Assembly (NCBI RefSeq): GCF_027063845.1
Contig: NZ_JAMOQU010000101.1
Span: forward strand, 1-64,000
Source of the DNA: Thermococcus sp.
Lineage (GTDB): Archaea > Methanobacteriota_B > Thermococci > Thermococcales > Thermococcaceae
Direction: 5' to 3'
DNA length: 64,000 bases
The position numbers and the translations under genes were made by a program. The notes under the pieces were generated by a model. It worked only from the letters and a program-made list of their open reading frames with translations, did not search any database and was not told the origin of the DNA. Positions within the stretch are counted from its first letter, which is position 1. Each line of letters starts with the position of its first letter. This document shows positions 8,437 to 17,295 of the stretch, one piece after another.

Positions 8437-9138
8437 TCAGCATTCCTCCAGCCTCTTAACGGCCCTTCTCAGCGGGCCCATGAGGGTGTGAACCTCCCGA
8501 CCATAGAGGAAGGCCTTACCGACTGCCTTCCGGAAGACCTTAACGAAAACCTCTCGCCTCTCCTCGTCCTTGGGGTAGTTGAGAGCGTTTAAAAGCTCGG
8601 CCCACACCCTAACGAGCGCCTCCTTTTCATCTCTCGTCGCAGGTTTTAGGGCTTCGACAGAGGGTTCGGGTTTAGCCTTCGAGAGCTCATAGAGTATAAC
8701 CGCAACCGCCTGAGCTAAATTCATGACGGGATAATCCTCGCTCGTCGGAATCGTGACGATTATGTCGAGCCTCTCAAGCTCCTCGTTCTTAAGCCCTATG
8801 CTCTCTCTGCCGAAGAACAGACCGACCTCACCGGTGTAGCCTTTCAGGGTTTCCCTCAGCTCCCAGGGGTAGAGCGGTGTGCGGTAGGGTATGAACCTCC
8901 TCCCGGGCTTTCCGGTGGTTCCAACGGTCAAATCGAATAGCTTCAAAGCTTCATCAAAGGTGTCCACGATGGTTGCGTTCTTGAGAACATCCCTTGCGTG
9001 GACCGCGTAGCTGTAACTCTCCGCCGTCAGGTTCGGGTTCACGAGGACTAATCTGGAGAAGCCGAAGTTCTTCATCGTCCGCGCCACCATGCCTATGTTC
9101 GCCGGCCCCTCAGGTTCGACGAGAACGACCGAGAGCAT
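8437..9138 (-). CDS. trmJ: tRNA (cytidine/uridine-2'-O-)-methyltransferase TrmJ-like
   Basis: A 233-residue SPOUT-class RNA 2'-O-methyltransferase. Seen: motif 1 VEPEGPANIGMVARTMKNFG at the N-terminus, motif 2 GLFFGRESIGLKNEEL around residue 105, and motif 3 IPTSEDYPVMNLAQAVAVIL around residue 125, which form the knotted SAM site. A helical C-terminal extension follows. Archaeal TrmJ methylates position 32 of tRNA; the exact target here is by family. The gene probably leads a trmJ-ogt-TPR operon. A divergent gene starts 45 nt away. Confidence 0.92.
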   Translation of the reverse strand: MLSVVLVEPEGPANIGMVARTMKNFGFSRLVLVNPNLTAESYSYAVHARDVLKNATIVDTFDEALKLFDLTVGTTGKPGRRFIPYRTPLYPWELRETLKGYTGEVGLFFGRESIGLKNEELERLDIIVTIPTSEDYPVMNLAQAVAVILYELSKAKPEPSVEALKPATRDEKEALVRVWAELLNALNYPKDEERREVFVKVFRKAVGKAFLYGREVHTLMGPLRRAVKRLEEC

Positions 9139-9183
9139 CGGTATGCATTTAAGGAGGACTCTTTAAACGCTTGCGGTGGGAGC

Positions 9184-9648
9184 ATGGAGGGGATTCCTTA
9201 CCTATACCTTCCGCTCATCGTTCCGGCGGTAAAGAAAAAGGCCAGACCCTTCTCGGCCGGCGCAGTTCTCGCCTTTGCGCTGACTTACCCGCTCGGGGAA
9301 GAAGAGAGGTACGCGCTAATAGCGCTCTCGGCCCTCCTCCTGGCACTCGGTTATCCCTACGAGAATCAGCCGGTAAAGTTCTGGGAGCGCTTCGTCAACG
9401 CGGTAATCGGGGGGACGGGTCTTGCCATAGCGCTTGGCCTCTACAACCTCGGGGGCACCAGGGCGGTTCTCGGGGTTGCCATTCCATTCCTCCTCCTAAG
9501 GAACAGGGTTCTCTCTTCCTTCGGACTCCTCCCGGCGTCGGCGCTCTACCTAATCGGAGCTTATCAGGTTCCCGAGAGGGTTAAGCTGGCCCTCTTCGCG
9601 CTGGTTTACGTTTACTCGCTCAACCACCTGAGAAAACTCCTGAGGTGA
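9184..9648 (+). CDS. Hypothetical multi-span membrane protein
   Basis: A 154-residue protein with about five hydrophobic segments ([73 protein letters not shown] and [14 protein letters not shown]). No family recognised. ATG 9184 follows GGTGGGAGC. It ends 4 nt before panE, so the two are probably cotranscribed, but nothing visible links it to pantothenate synthesis. Confidence 0.75.
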   Translation: MEGIPYLYLPLIVPAVKKKARPFSAGAVLAFALTYPLGEEERYALIALSALLLALGYPYENQPVKFWERFVNAVIGGTGLAIALGLYNLGGTRAVLGVAIPFLLLRNRVLSSFGLLPASALYLIGAYQVPERVKLALFALVYVYSLNHLRKLLR

Positions 9649-9652
9649 GAGG

Positions 9653-10567
9653 ATGAGGATTTACGTGCTCGGAGCTGGAAGCATAGGCTCCCTCTTAGGC
9701 GCGCTCCTGGCGAGGGCCGGAAACGACGTCCTGCTCATAGGACGAGAGGAGCAGGTTAAGGCGGTAAACGAGAAAGGACTGAAGGTTATCGGAATAGAGG
9801 AGTTCGAGGTAAAGGCCAAGGCTTCCCCCCACGCTCCGGACGAGCCACCTGAGCTTCTCCTCCTGACCACGAAGTCCTACTCAACGAAGACCGCCTTAGA
9901 GTGCGCGAGGAACTGCATAGGGCCGGAAACGTGGGTTCTGAGCGTCCAGAACGGCCTCGGAAACGAGGAGCTGGCGCTGAAGGTTACACCCAACGTCATC
10001 GGGGGGATAACCACCAATGGCGCGATGCTCGTGGAGTGGGGTGTCGTCAAGTGGACGGGGAAGGGGATAACCGTCATCGGGAAGTATCCAACGGGAAAAG
10101 CTGAGTTCGTCGAGGAAGTCGCGAGGGCCTTCAACGAGGCAGGAATAGAGACGAAGGTCACGGAGAACGCGGTCGGCTGGAAGTGGGCGAAGGCGATAGT
10201 AAATTCCGTCATAAACGGACTTGGAACGGTCTTAGAAGTCAAGAACGGGGCCCTGCGTGACATCCCAGAGCTGGAGGGAATCTCGATAGAGATAGCGCGG
10301 GAAGGGTGTATGGTTGCTCAGCAGCTTGGCATAGAGTTCGAGGTTCACCCCCTCGAACTGCTCTGGGACACGATAGAGAGAACGCGGGAGAACTACAACT
10401 CGACGCTCCAGGACATAATGCGCGGAAGAAGGACGGAGGTGGACTACATTCACGGCAAAATCGTTGAATATGCCAACTCCGTTGGTTTGGAAGCCCCAAG
10501 GAACGAACTCCTGTGGGCACTCATCAAGGCGAAGGAAAACCTAAATAGGGGTTCAACCCATCTTTAG
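9653..10567 (+). CDS. panE: 2-dehydropantoate 2-reductase
   Basis: A 304-residue ketopantoate reductase, which makes pantoate for coenzyme A synthesis using NAD(P)H. Seen: the N-terminal Rossmann motif [17 protein letters not shown] (residues 7-23), the [10 protein letters not shown] loop (about 99-108) and the [14 protein letters not shown] helix that carries the catalytic lysine (about 181). Length and domain order fit the family (ApbA N-terminal, all-helical C-terminal domain). ATG 9653 has GAGGTGAGAGG upstream. It sits in a plus-strand run with the membrane protein upstream and the PhoU-like gene 13 nt downstream. Confidence 0.94.
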   Translation: MRIYVLGAGSIGSLLGALLARAGNDVLLIGREEQVKAVNEKGLKVIGIEEFEVKAKASPHAPDEPPELLLLTTKSYSTKTALECARNCIGPETWVLSVQNGLGNEELALKVTPNVIGGITTNGAMLVEWGVVKWTGKGITVIGKYPTGKAEFVEEVARAFNEAGIETKVTENAVGWKWAKAIVNSVINGLGTVLEVKNGALRDIPELEGISIEIAREGCMVAQQLGIEFEVHPLELLWDTIERTRENYNSTLQDIMRGRRTEVDYIHGKIVEYANSVGLEAPRNELLWALIKAKENLNRGSTHL

Positions 10568-10580
10568 ACGGGGTGTGAAA

Positions 10581-11228
10581 ATGCCACTCTTTGGGGGTAA
10601 GGAAAGCAACGTTTTTGACGCCATAGACAGGCACCTCAACGTCGTTTACGAAACCGTTAAGGCCTTTGAAAGGCTCATCGAGGCGTACCTGAACGGAGAT
10701 TTTGATGGCGCGAAGGAGCTTGAGGAAGAGGTAACAAGACTTGAGAGCGAGGCCGACAAGCTGAGAAGGAGCATCGAGCTCATGCTCTACGAGGGAGCCT
10801 TTCTGCCCGCCAGCAGGGGGGACTACGTAAGGCTGAGCGAGCTCATAGACCAGGTGGCGGACGCGGCCGAGAGCGCGGCCCACACTCTGATTCTCGCCAA
10901 GCCGAGGGTCCCCGAGGAGCTCAAAGACGAGATAATGACCCTCGTGAGGGAGGCGGTAAAAACCTACGAGAAGCTCATGGAGGCAGTAAAGGCCCTCAAC
11001 GAGGACGTTGACAGGGCTTTGGAGCTCGCAAAGGAGACAGAAGACCTCGAGGAGAACGCTGACAAGGTCGAGTACAAGCTCAAGGCGATGGTGTTTGAGA
11101 GCGAGACGATAACAACTTACGCAAAGCTAATATGGAACCAGGCAATCACGAAGGTCGGCGACATAGCCGACCGCGCGGAAGACGCTTCAGACCAAGTAAT
11201 GCTGATGGCAATAAAACGGAGGGGGTGA
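10581..11228 (+). CDS. PhoU-like protein (DUF47 / TIGR00153 family)
   Basis: A 215-residue all-helical protein of the PhoU-related DUF47 family. Seen: an acidic first helix pair (FDAIDRHLNVVYETVKAFER), metal-binding-like Glu/Asp clusters (ELEEEVTRLESEADKLRR, ETEDLEENADKVEYKLK) and the terminal motif VGDIADRAEDASDQVML. Such proteins usually sit beside PiT transporters and modulate them; this copy has no PiT neighbour. ATG 10581 is preceded by GGGGTGTGAAA; the GTG at 10575 is inside that site. The serA-like gene follows 4 nt later. Confidence 0.88.
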   Translation: MPLFGGKESNVFDAIDRHLNVVYETVKAFERLIEAYLNGDFDGAKELEEEVTRLESEADKLRRSIELMLYEGAFLPASRGDYVRLSELIDQVADAAESAAHTLILAKPRVPEELKDEIMTLVREAVKTYEKLMEAVKALNEDVDRALELAKETEDLEENADKVEYKLKAMVFESETITTYAKLIWNQAITKVGDIADRAEDASDQVMLMAIKRRG

Positions 11229-11232
11229 AAGC

Positions 11233-12147
11233 ATGAAGGTTCTCGTTGCGGCGCCACTGCACGAGAAAGCTTTGGAGGTTTTGAGGGAAGCAGGTTTTGA
11301 GGTTCTTTACGAGGAGTACCCGGACGAGGAGAGATTAGTAGAGCTTGTCCGTGATGTTGACGCGATTATCGTCAGGAGCAAGCCAAAGGTGACGAGAAAG
11401 GTCATCGAAAACGCTCCCAAGCTCAAGGTCATCGGAAGGGCAGGCGTCGGCCTGGACAACATAGACCTTGAGGCCGCGAAGGAGAGGGGCATTAAGGTCG
11501 TCAACAGCCCTGGGGCAAGCTCAAGGAGCGTTGCGGAGCTCGTCTTCGGCCTGCTCTTTGCAGTTGCCAGAAAGGTGGCCTTCGCCGACAGGAAGATGAG
11601 GGAAGGCGTCTGGGCCAAGAAGCAGTGCATGGGAATCGAGCTCGAGGGCAAGACGATAGGTATAATCGGCTTCGGAAGGATAGGCTACGAAGTGGCGAAG
11701 ATAGCGAACGCCTTTGGAATGAACGTCCTCCTCTACGACCCCAAGCCAAACGAGGAGCGCGCTAAAGAGGTCGATGGAAAGTTCGTCGAGCTTGAGGAGC
11801 TCCTCAGGGAGAGCGACGTCGTAACGCTCCACGTCCCGCTCATTGATGCCACCTACCACCTCATAAACGAGGAGCGCCTTAAGCTCATGAAGAAGACCGC
11901 GATACTCATAAACGCCGCCCGCGGGGCCGTCGTTGACACCAACGCCCTCGTCAAGGCACTTCAGGAGGGCTGGATTTACGGAGCGGGCCTCGACGTCTTC
12001 GAGGAGGAGCCGCTCCCCGCTGACCACCCACTAACTAAGCTCGACAACGTGGTCCTAACGCCCCACATCGGAGCATCCACCGAGGAGGCCCAGATGCGCG
12101 CTGGAGTCCAGGTCGCGGAGCAGATAGTCGAGATTCTGAAGGGCTGA
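11233..12147 (+). CDS. serA: D-3-phosphoglycerate dehydrogenase-like 2-hydroxyacid dehydrogenase
   Basis: A 304-residue NAD-dependent D-2-hydroxyacid dehydrogenase, probably the first enzyme of serine synthesis. Seen: GRAGVGLDNID (about 77-87), the NAD-binding GIIGFGRIGYEVAK (about 142-155), and the catalytic Arg-Glu-His set in INAARGAVVDT, DVFEEEPLP and TPHIGAST. It lacks the regulatory ACT domain of the long SerA form and is the short archaeal type; another D-hydroxyacid as substrate cannot be excluded. ATG 11233 has GGGGGTGAAAGC upstream. Pyrimidine-rich DNA follows the stop. Confidence 0.87.
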   Translation: MKVLVAAPLHEKALEVLREAGFEVLYEEYPDEERLVELVRDVDAIIVRSKPKVTRKVIENAPKLKVIGRAGVGLDNIDLEAAKERGIKVVNSPGASSRSVAELVFGLLFAVARKVAFADRKMREGVWAKKQCMGIELEGKTIGIIGFGRIGYEVAKIANAFGMNVLLYDPKPNEERAKEVDGKFVELEELLRESDVVTLHVPLIDATYHLINEERLKLMKKTAILINAARGAVVDTNALVKALQEGWIYGAGLDVFEEEPLPADHPLTKLDNVVLTPHIGASTEEAQMRAGVQVAEQIVEILKG

Positions 12148-12216
12148 GGCCCTTTCCCTTCTTACTTCCCAATTCTGGCGCCCGCTGAAGCAGGTTCGAT
12201 GCCCTGGAGCAGAAGC

Positions 12217-12318
12217 TACCAGTATAGTGTAACAGTCTGGGCGAAATGTTTACCAGTATGGTGGTAGAGTTTTGGCTGAAAGTTTACCAGCATAGTGGTG
12301 AACTTTGGGGAGTTCTTA
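12217..12318. repeat. Three degenerate 34-bp tandem repeats
   Basis: Within the 231-bp gap between serA and the fumarase gene, copies start at 12217, 12251 and 12285, exactly 34 bp apart. Each opens with TACCAGYATRGTG; the second is TACCAGTATGGTGGTA, with TACCA facing TGGTA as an inverted repeat. Similarity continues weakly through the rest of each unit (TTTGGCTGAAAGTT-like). No ORF spans them. They end about 60 bp before the fumarase start. Function unknown; see findings. Confidence 0.6.
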
Positions 12319-12378
12319 TGGCATTCTCACGTCAATATTTTTAACTCCCACGTCCGGCCTTAAACAGGTGAGTGCCTA

Positions 12379-13230
12379 TTGATAGAGGCAATCGTCGAGG
12401 CGATAAGGCTCGCGGTGACAAGGATTCCAGATGACGTCGTTTCCGCTCTAAGAGAGGCTTACGAGCGTGAGGAAAACGGGGTGGCGCGTTTCAACCTCGG
12501 GAACATCCTGAGGGCGATAGAGATTGGCAGAACCGAGTCCATACCCGTCTGTCAGGACACGGGGACGCTTATGTTCTTCGTGAAGGCGGGCTTAAGGAGT
12601 CCGTTTCTGGGGGAAATCGAGAGGGCAATCGTGGAAGCCACGAGGCTCGCGACTGAAAAAGTCCCGCTTCGGCCCAACGCTGTCGATGTTCTCACGGGAA
12701 AGAACTTGGGCGACAACACGGGCAGAGGCGTTCCGATAATCCACTGGGAGCTTGTTGGAGGCAATGAAATCGAGATGGCAGTTCTGCCCAAGGGAGGTGG
12801 AAGCGAGAACTGCTCCGCCTTGGCAATGCTCACCCCAGGCGAGGGCTGGGAGGGCGTTAAGCGCTTCGTGGTCGAGAAGGTTAAGGCCTGCGGTGGAAAA
12901 CCCTGTCCACCGGTTGTCCTGGGCATAGGCGTCGGCGGTGGCGCCGATTACTCCCTCCTGCTGGCGAAGAAGGCCCTCCTCAGGCGGGTCGGCGAGAGGA
13001 ACCCTGATGAAAGGATTGCAGAAATCGAGGGGGAGCTTCTGGAGGAAGTAAACGCCCTCGGAATAGGTCCAATGGGGATGGGCGGGAAAACGACCGCTCT
13101 GGACGTGAAGATAGAGGTCGCCCACAGGCATCCTGCGAGCTTCCCCGTTGGTCTAATAGTCCAGTGCTGGGCCAACAGGCGGGCCTTCGTGAGGATAAAA
13201 CCCGACGGGAGGGTCGAGGTGTGGCAGTGA
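12379..13230 (+). CDS. fumA: Fumarate hydratase class I, alpha (N-terminal) subunit
   Basis: A 283-residue subunit of the oxygen-sensitive [4Fe-4S] fumarase that interconverts fumarate and malate. Seen: the cluster-binding cysteines in PVCQDTGT (about residue 58), GGSENCSAL (about 140) and [10 protein letters not shown] (about 175), plus the [15 protein letters not shown] segment near the end. Archaeal class I fumarase is split in two genes, and the beta subunit follows here with a 10-nt overlap. The start is TTG 12379, supported by AGGTGAG seven bases upstream; no better ATG is in frame. Product malate is the substrate of the malic enzyme encoded next. Confidence 0.94.
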   Translation: MIEAIVEAIRLAVTRIPDDVVSALREAYEREENGVARFNLGNILRAIEIGRTESIPVCQDTGTLMFFVKAGLRSPFLGEIERAIVEATRLATEKVPLRPNAVDVLTGKNLGDNTGRGVPIIHWELVGGNEIEMAVLPKGGGSENCSALAMLTPGEGWEGVKRFVVEKVKACGGKPCPPVVLGIGVGGGADYSLLLAKKALLRRVGERNPDERIAEIEGELLEEVNALGIGPMGMGGKTTALDVKIEVAHRHPASFPVGLIVQCWANRRAFVRIKPDGRVEVWQ

Positions 13231-13736
13231 GGCTGAGAACCCCGCTGAGCACGGAGGATGTCCTTAGACTGAAGGCGGGGGACGTCGTTTACCTGTCGGG
13301 AGAAATCGTTACCGCGAGGGACTCGGCCCACAGGCGAATTCTGAGCCTTCCAAAGGAGAAACTGCCCTTCAACCCTGAGGGGGCCGTAATCTACCACTGC
13401 GGGCCCGTCGTGAGGAAAACCCACGGGAGCTACGAGATAGTCTCGGCAGGGCCGACGACGAGCGCGAGAATGAACCGCTACCTCGACGGGGTTCTTGACC
13501 TGGGTATCAGGGGGATAATAGGGAAGGGAGGAATGAAAGCTGAGCCGTTCAGGGGCAGAGCGGTTTACTTCGCCTTTACTGGAGGGGCCGGCTCACTCGC
13601 CGCCAAAAGCGTAAAGCGGGTCAGGGCCGTCCACTGGCTTGACCTTGGAATACCTGAGGCCCTCTGGGTCCTTGAGGTGGAGGACTTCCCCCTGCTGGTT
13701 GCAATCGACGCGCACGGGAACTCGCTCTACCGGTAG
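13221..13736 (+). CDS. fumB: Fumarate hydratase class I, beta (C-terminal) subunit
   Basis: A 171-residue beta subunit of class I fumarase. Seen: [21 protein letters not shown] (about 17-37), [10 protein letters not shown] (about 55-64), [11 protein letters not shown] (about 75-85) and IIGKGGM, all standard for the family. I chose GTG 13221, with GGGAGG upstream; GTG 13227 with GAGGTG upstream is equally possible. Earlier in-frame codons back to 13164 lie inside fumA and lack support. The 3' end overlaps the convergent malic enzyme gene by 10 nt. Confidence 0.93.
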   Translation: MAVRLRTPLSTEDVLRLKAGDVVYLSGEIVTARDSAHRRILSLPKEKLPFNPEGAVIYHCGPVVRKTHGSYEIVSAGPTTSARMNRYLDGVLDLGIRGIIGKGGMKAEPFRGRAVYFAFTGGAGSLAAKSVKRVRAVHWLDLGIPEALWVLEVEDFPLLVAIDAHGNSLYR

Positions 13737-15013
13737 GCCTTACGCTCATCATTCATGGGGACTATGAACCTGGAGTAGAACTCCCTCCACTTCCTTAGCC
13801 TCTCCGCGACCTCCTCTGGATTAACGCGAACCCTTGCAACGCCTTCCTTCATGGCTTCCTCAGCGACAGCCTTCGCCACAGTGGGGTGAACGTCGGGATG
13901 GAAGGGTGAGGGGATTATCTCCTCCTCGCTCGGCTCTATCACGGAGGCCATGGCCTTTGAGGCTTCGATTATCATGCCGTCCGTTATCGTCCTGGCCCTA
14001 ACGTCCAAAGCACCCCTGAAAATCGCTGGAAAGCCGAGTAGGTTGTTAATCTGGTTCGGGTAGTCGCTCCTCCCCGTTGCCACAATCCTCGCGCCGGCCT
14101 TTTTGGCCTCCTCCGGAAGAATCTCCGGAACGGGATTGGCGAGGGGAAAGACTATCGCGTCGTCGGCCATGTTCCTTATCCACTCGGGCTTTATAACGCC
14201 CGGTCCCGGCCTCGTGAAGGAGATGAGAACGTCAGCTCCCGTGAGCGCCTCTGCCGGGCCTCCCTCAATCCCATCGCCGTTGGTCCTCGCGAGGAGTTGG
14301 CCTCTGTAGGGGAAGAGCTCCTCAAGGGGCAAATCCGGCGTTATAATCCTCGGCTCCCCGTTCACGAGCTCGACGACGCGGACGTTTTCCGGCTTGACGC
14401 CTGCCCTGACGATTAATCTGAGCGTCGCGAAGCCGGCCGCCCCTGCCCCGAAGAGCGCGACGCTTATCTCGTCAAGTTTCTTACCAACTACCTTTAGAGC
14501 ATTGATTAAGCCCGCTAAAACGACGCTCGCCGTGCCCTGCTGGTCGTCGTGGAAGACAGGAACGTCGAGTTCCTCCCTCAGCCTGTCGAGTACGTAGAAG
14601 CACTTGGGCGAGGCTATGTCTTCGAGGTTTATCCCGCCGAAGGACGGGGAGACGGCTTTAACGACATCTATGAACCTTTCAGGGTCCTTCTCTGCTAAAA
14701 CGAGCGGGAACGCGTCAACGCCACCGAAGGCCTTGAAGAGCAGGGCCTTGCCCTCCATCACAGGTAAAGCTCCAAGGGGGCCTATATCCCCGAGACCCAG
14801 CACGCGGGTTCCGTCGCTGACTACTGCTATCGTGTTGCCCCTGTTGGTGTATTCGAAGGCCTTCTCGGGCTCTTCAGCTATCTCGCGCGAGACCTCGGCG
14901 ACGCCTGGGGTGTAAGCTAATGGAAGAGTTTTCCTCGTTAGCGGAACCTTTGGAATGACCTCTATCTTGCCGTTGCCTATGAAGTTGCCCCGGTGAAAAT
15001 CTCTCGCGTCCAT
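13727..15013 (-). CDS. NAD(P)-dependent malic enzyme (malate dehydrogenase, decarboxylating)
   Basis: A 428-residue short-form malic enzyme that converts malate to pyruvate and CO2 with NAD(P) reduction. Seen: [18 protein letters not shown] (about 32-49), [19 protein letters not shown] (about 74-92), [20 protein letters not shown] (about 157-176) with the metal-binding acidic pair, and the Rossmann motif [13 protein letters not shown]. It lacks the phosphotransacetylase domain of long bacterial forms. ATG 15013 has GGTGGTCGA upstream. Convergent with the fumarase pair; together they allow a fumarate-malate-pyruvate route. Confidence 0.93.
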   Translation of the reverse strand: MDARDFHRGNFIGNGKIEVIPKVPLTRKTLPLAYTPGVAEVSREIAEEPEKAFEYTNRGNTIAVVSDGTRVLGLGDIGPLGALPVMEGKALLFKAFGGVDAFPLVLAEKDPERFIDVVKAVSPSFGGINLEDIASPKCFYVLDRLREELDVPVFHDDQQGTASVVLAGLINALKVVGKKLDEISVALFGAGAAGFATLRLIVRAGVKPENVRVVELVNGEPRIITPDLPLEELFPYRGQLLARTNGDGIEGGPAEALTGADVLISFTRPGPGVIKPEWIRNMADDAIVFPLANPVPEILPEEAKKAGARIVATGRSDYPNQINNLLGFPAIFRGALDVRARTITDGMIIEASKAMASVIEPSEEEIIPSPFHPDVHPTVAKAVAEEAMKEGVARVRVNPEEVAERLRKWREFYSRFIVPMNDERKAYR

Positions 15014-15130
15014 TCGACCACCGGAGGGGTTGGCATGAGAAAGTTAAAATGCCTTTCGATGGGAAGAAAAATTGACAAAAAGCGGTCAGGGGCCGATTAG
15101 CTCATCACGGCTCAGTTACCTACCCTCACA

Positions 15131-15628
15131 TCATCCCAGGCCGAGGGCGTTGCGAATCCAGAGCGGGATGAGGCCTATCTTCGGGAATACGAACTCGGCC
15201 TTGGCCTCGACAGCGTATGTCGGCACGCATCCGGCTATGTAACCGTCGGGGAGCTGAACCTCCAGCAGGCCGTCCGAAGTTGGGTACGGCGGGTCTGGAA
15301 CGGGGTTGTTGTCACCCCAGGTCACGAAGCACTTCTCGGGCTTCCCGTTGATTTTAACAGTGTAAATGTAGCGAACGCGGTGAATTATCGGGTACTCATA
15401 GCCGGGACGCTTGTAAACTATCACGTCACCGACCTTTATCTGGTCGGGATTGGTAACCCCATTAAGGAGGACGACGTCCCCCCTGTAAAAGACGGGCTCC
15501 ATAGAGCCACTCACCACTATAACGAGGGGCGAGTCCGTGTGAAGGGCCACCCTGAGGCCCGCTTGAATTCCGAAAACGACAACGATTGCCACCAAAAACC
15601 ACGCTACTTCCTTCTTCCACTCCTCCAT
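15131..15628 (-). CDS. Signal peptidase I (archaeal type)
   Basis: A 165-residue membrane serine protease of the S26B/Sec11 type that removes Sec signal peptides on the outer face. Seen: an N-terminal membrane span (about 8-27), the nucleophile motif VVSGSMEPVFYRGDVVLL with Ser42, IIHRV with the candidate catalytic His83, and TWGDNNPVPD with conserved Asp106. A second hydrophobic stretch is near the C-terminus. ATG 15628 has GGAGG seven bases upstream. It overlaps the upstream DUF531 gene by 25 nt. A second paralogue lies at 34173-34736. Confidence 0.93.
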   Translation of the reverse strand: MEEWKKEVAWFLVAIVVVFGIQAGLRVALHTDSPLVIVVSGSMEPVFYRGDVVLLNGVTNPDQIKVGDVIVYKRPGYEYPIIHRVRYIYTVKINGKPEKCFVTWGDNNPVPDPPYPTSDGLLEVQLPDGYIAGCVPTYAVEAKAEFVFPKIGLIPLWIRNALGLG

Positions 15629-16158
15629 TTCAAGGCCTCCATATAGGTGGCGATTCTGACGGCTATCGCACCTATGGCAGTGCAGGTTTCGAGGCTGACC
15701 CTCTTTCCCGTGACGTCCATATGGTGGCGCGCCAACTTAAAGGTTTCCTTTGGGAGGCCGTGCCTTCCGAGCCCTATGAGGAGGAGAAAACGCTCGCCGT
15801 TGAGGGCCCTCTCAGCAAGTTCAAGGGGCGTGAGTTCTTTTTCCTCCGAGGGCTTTCTCGTTGTGGCAACGGGAATGCCAAACTGCGGAGGGAATCCCTT
15901 CTTCGGAAACTCAAGGAGGTGAAAGCGGTTTCCCCTGGCGAGTTCAACGAGGTATTTGCCACCCTCCCCTATCGTCGTGTGCTCGCTAACCTCCTCGGCA
16001 ACGTCGAGGGGCTTTCCATCGAGAGGGAAGCCGATTAGGGCCAGATGGAAGCCGTAGGCGTACGCTATCGGGGCGGAGCGGGCTATTGCGCGCAGGTGGG
16101 CCTCGTGGAGCCTTCTGGCATCGTAGGTGTTGTAGAGGGCCAAAGTTAGCATCGGCAT
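15604..16158 (-). CDS. DUF531 family protein
   Basis: A 184-residue protein I recognise as the archaeal DUF531 family, whose biochemical role is not settled. The N-terminus LTLALYNTYDARRLHEAHLRAI and the segment LLIGLGRHGLPKETFKLARH are the most distinctive parts. The latter, followed by a VSLETCTAIGAIAVRIATYM helix, resembles the SAM-binding end of SPOUT RNA methyltransferases, which is a possible but unproven role. ATG 16158 or 16152 may start it; no clear ribosome site, so it may be leaderless. The TPR gene is divergent 56 bp away. Confidence 0.75.
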   Translation of the reverse strand: MPMLTLALYNTYDARRLHEAHLRAIARSAPIAYAYGFHLALIGFPLDGKPLDVAEEVSEHTTIGEGGKYLVELARGNRFHLLEFPKKGFPPQFGIPVATTRKPSEEKELTPLELAERALNGERFLLLIGLGRHGLPKETFKLARHHMDVTGKRVSLETCTAIGAIAVRIATYMEALKWRSGRRK

Positions 16159-16214
16159 GGTTGTATGACGTCCGAGAAGGTTTATAAGGATTTGGAAGTT
16201 AATTAAAAGTTGCC

Positions 16215-17291
16215 ATGACCGACCTCGAAGAGATTAGGGCTTTGGCAGAGAGGGGACAGTTCGAGGACGCGCTTGAGAGGGTGTGGGAGCTAGGTGATGA
16301 GCTCGACCAGATTGAGGCCCTCATCAACGTTGCCTTGGCTATAAGACAGAAAGGCGGCCCCGAGGACTGGATTCCCGGAATCCTCGAGGACGCTGAATAC
16401 ATCGCCGAGCACTCAAAAGACCCGTACACGAGGGCGGTGGGATACGGCATAATCGCCTTTGCCTTTCATGCCCTCGGATACTACAAAGAGGCTACCGAGA
16501 CCTTCAACACCGCCATAGAGGAGGCCGGTAAGATAAAGGACCCACTGCTGAAGGGGGAAGCTCTGGCAACGGTAGCCTACTACGTTGCCACGACCGGCGA
16601 CGCCGAAACCGCTATGGAACTCTTCGATGTTGCTTTCGACGTTATAGCCAGGGCGGAGGTAGAATACCGGGCTAAAGTTGACGGCCTTCTCAAAATAGCT
16701 GAACTCATGGAGAACGCCGGTGATGAGCTGTTCTCTAAAAACGCAATAGGCTTCTACCGGACTGCATTTGACATCTTCGACAAGCTCCACGTGAACCAGA
16801 GGGCCGGCGTCACAGAAAAGAAGCTCCAGCTCGCCGAGATAATGAGCGAGACTGGGTTGCCGGAGATAAGGCGCGCCCTGCTTGAGGGACGCTACCACTA
16901 CGCTCTGGCCCTGATAAGGAGGAAGTTCAAGGGTGCGTCGAAGCTCATTGGGGAACTCGAAGCGGCCCTTTGGATGAAGCGCGTAAACGAACCGACTTAC
17001 GTAGAGGTTATTGAAGAGGCACTCCGCGAGGCCGGCAACGTTGAGCTCTCACCGGCGAGCGCCCAGAGGATGGCGATGCTCCTGACCCAGCTTGGAAGCC
17101 TCAGGGACGCGCTGACCTTCGCGGGGATGATAGAAGACCCGGGAAGGAAGAGCAGCGCCCTCAGGGGAATAGCGATTGCCCTCGCCGAGAGGGAGGAGTA
17201 CGACGAGGCCAAAAAGGTGGCCGAGTCAATACCCCTGCCAGAGGTCAGGGCGGAAACCTTAAGGGACGTCGAGACGATGACCCTTGGGTGA
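16215..17291 (+). CDS. TPR-like helical-repeat protein
   Basis: A 358-residue soluble protein made of helical hairpins of TPR type, for example RALAERGQFEDALERVWELG at the start, FHALGYYKEATETFNTAIEE around residue 90 and VATTGDAETAMELFDVAFDV around 130, ending with ALAEREEYDEAKKVAESIP. No catalytic motif or membrane span. Likely a protein-interaction scaffold; no specific partner is known to me. ATG 16215 is close behind an AT-rich promoter-like stretch (16181-16210), suggesting a short leader. The dipeptidase gene starts 4 nt after its stop. Confidence 0.8.
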   Translation: MTDLEEIRALAERGQFEDALERVWELGDELDQIEALINVALAIRQKGGPEDWIPGILEDAEYIAEHSKDPYTRAVGYGIIAFAFHALGYYKEATETFNTAIEEAGKIKDPLLKGEALATVAYYVATTGDAETAMELFDVAFDVIARAEVEYRAKVDGLLKIAELMENAGDELFSKNAIGFYRTAFDIFDKLHVNQRAGVTEKKLQLAEIMSETGLPEIRRALLEGRYHYALALIRRKFKGASKLIGELEAALWMKRVNEPTYVEVIEEALREAGNVELSPASAQRMAMLLTQLGSLRDALTFAGMIEDPGRKSSALRGIAIALAEREEYDEAKKVAESIPLPEVRAETLRDVETMTLG

Positions 17292-17295
17292 GCCC

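Noticed and set aside
12217-12318. The 34-bp repeats as a CRISPR array
   Set aside because: Only three copies, uneven identity, and the spacer part is itself similar between units; no cas genes are nearby.
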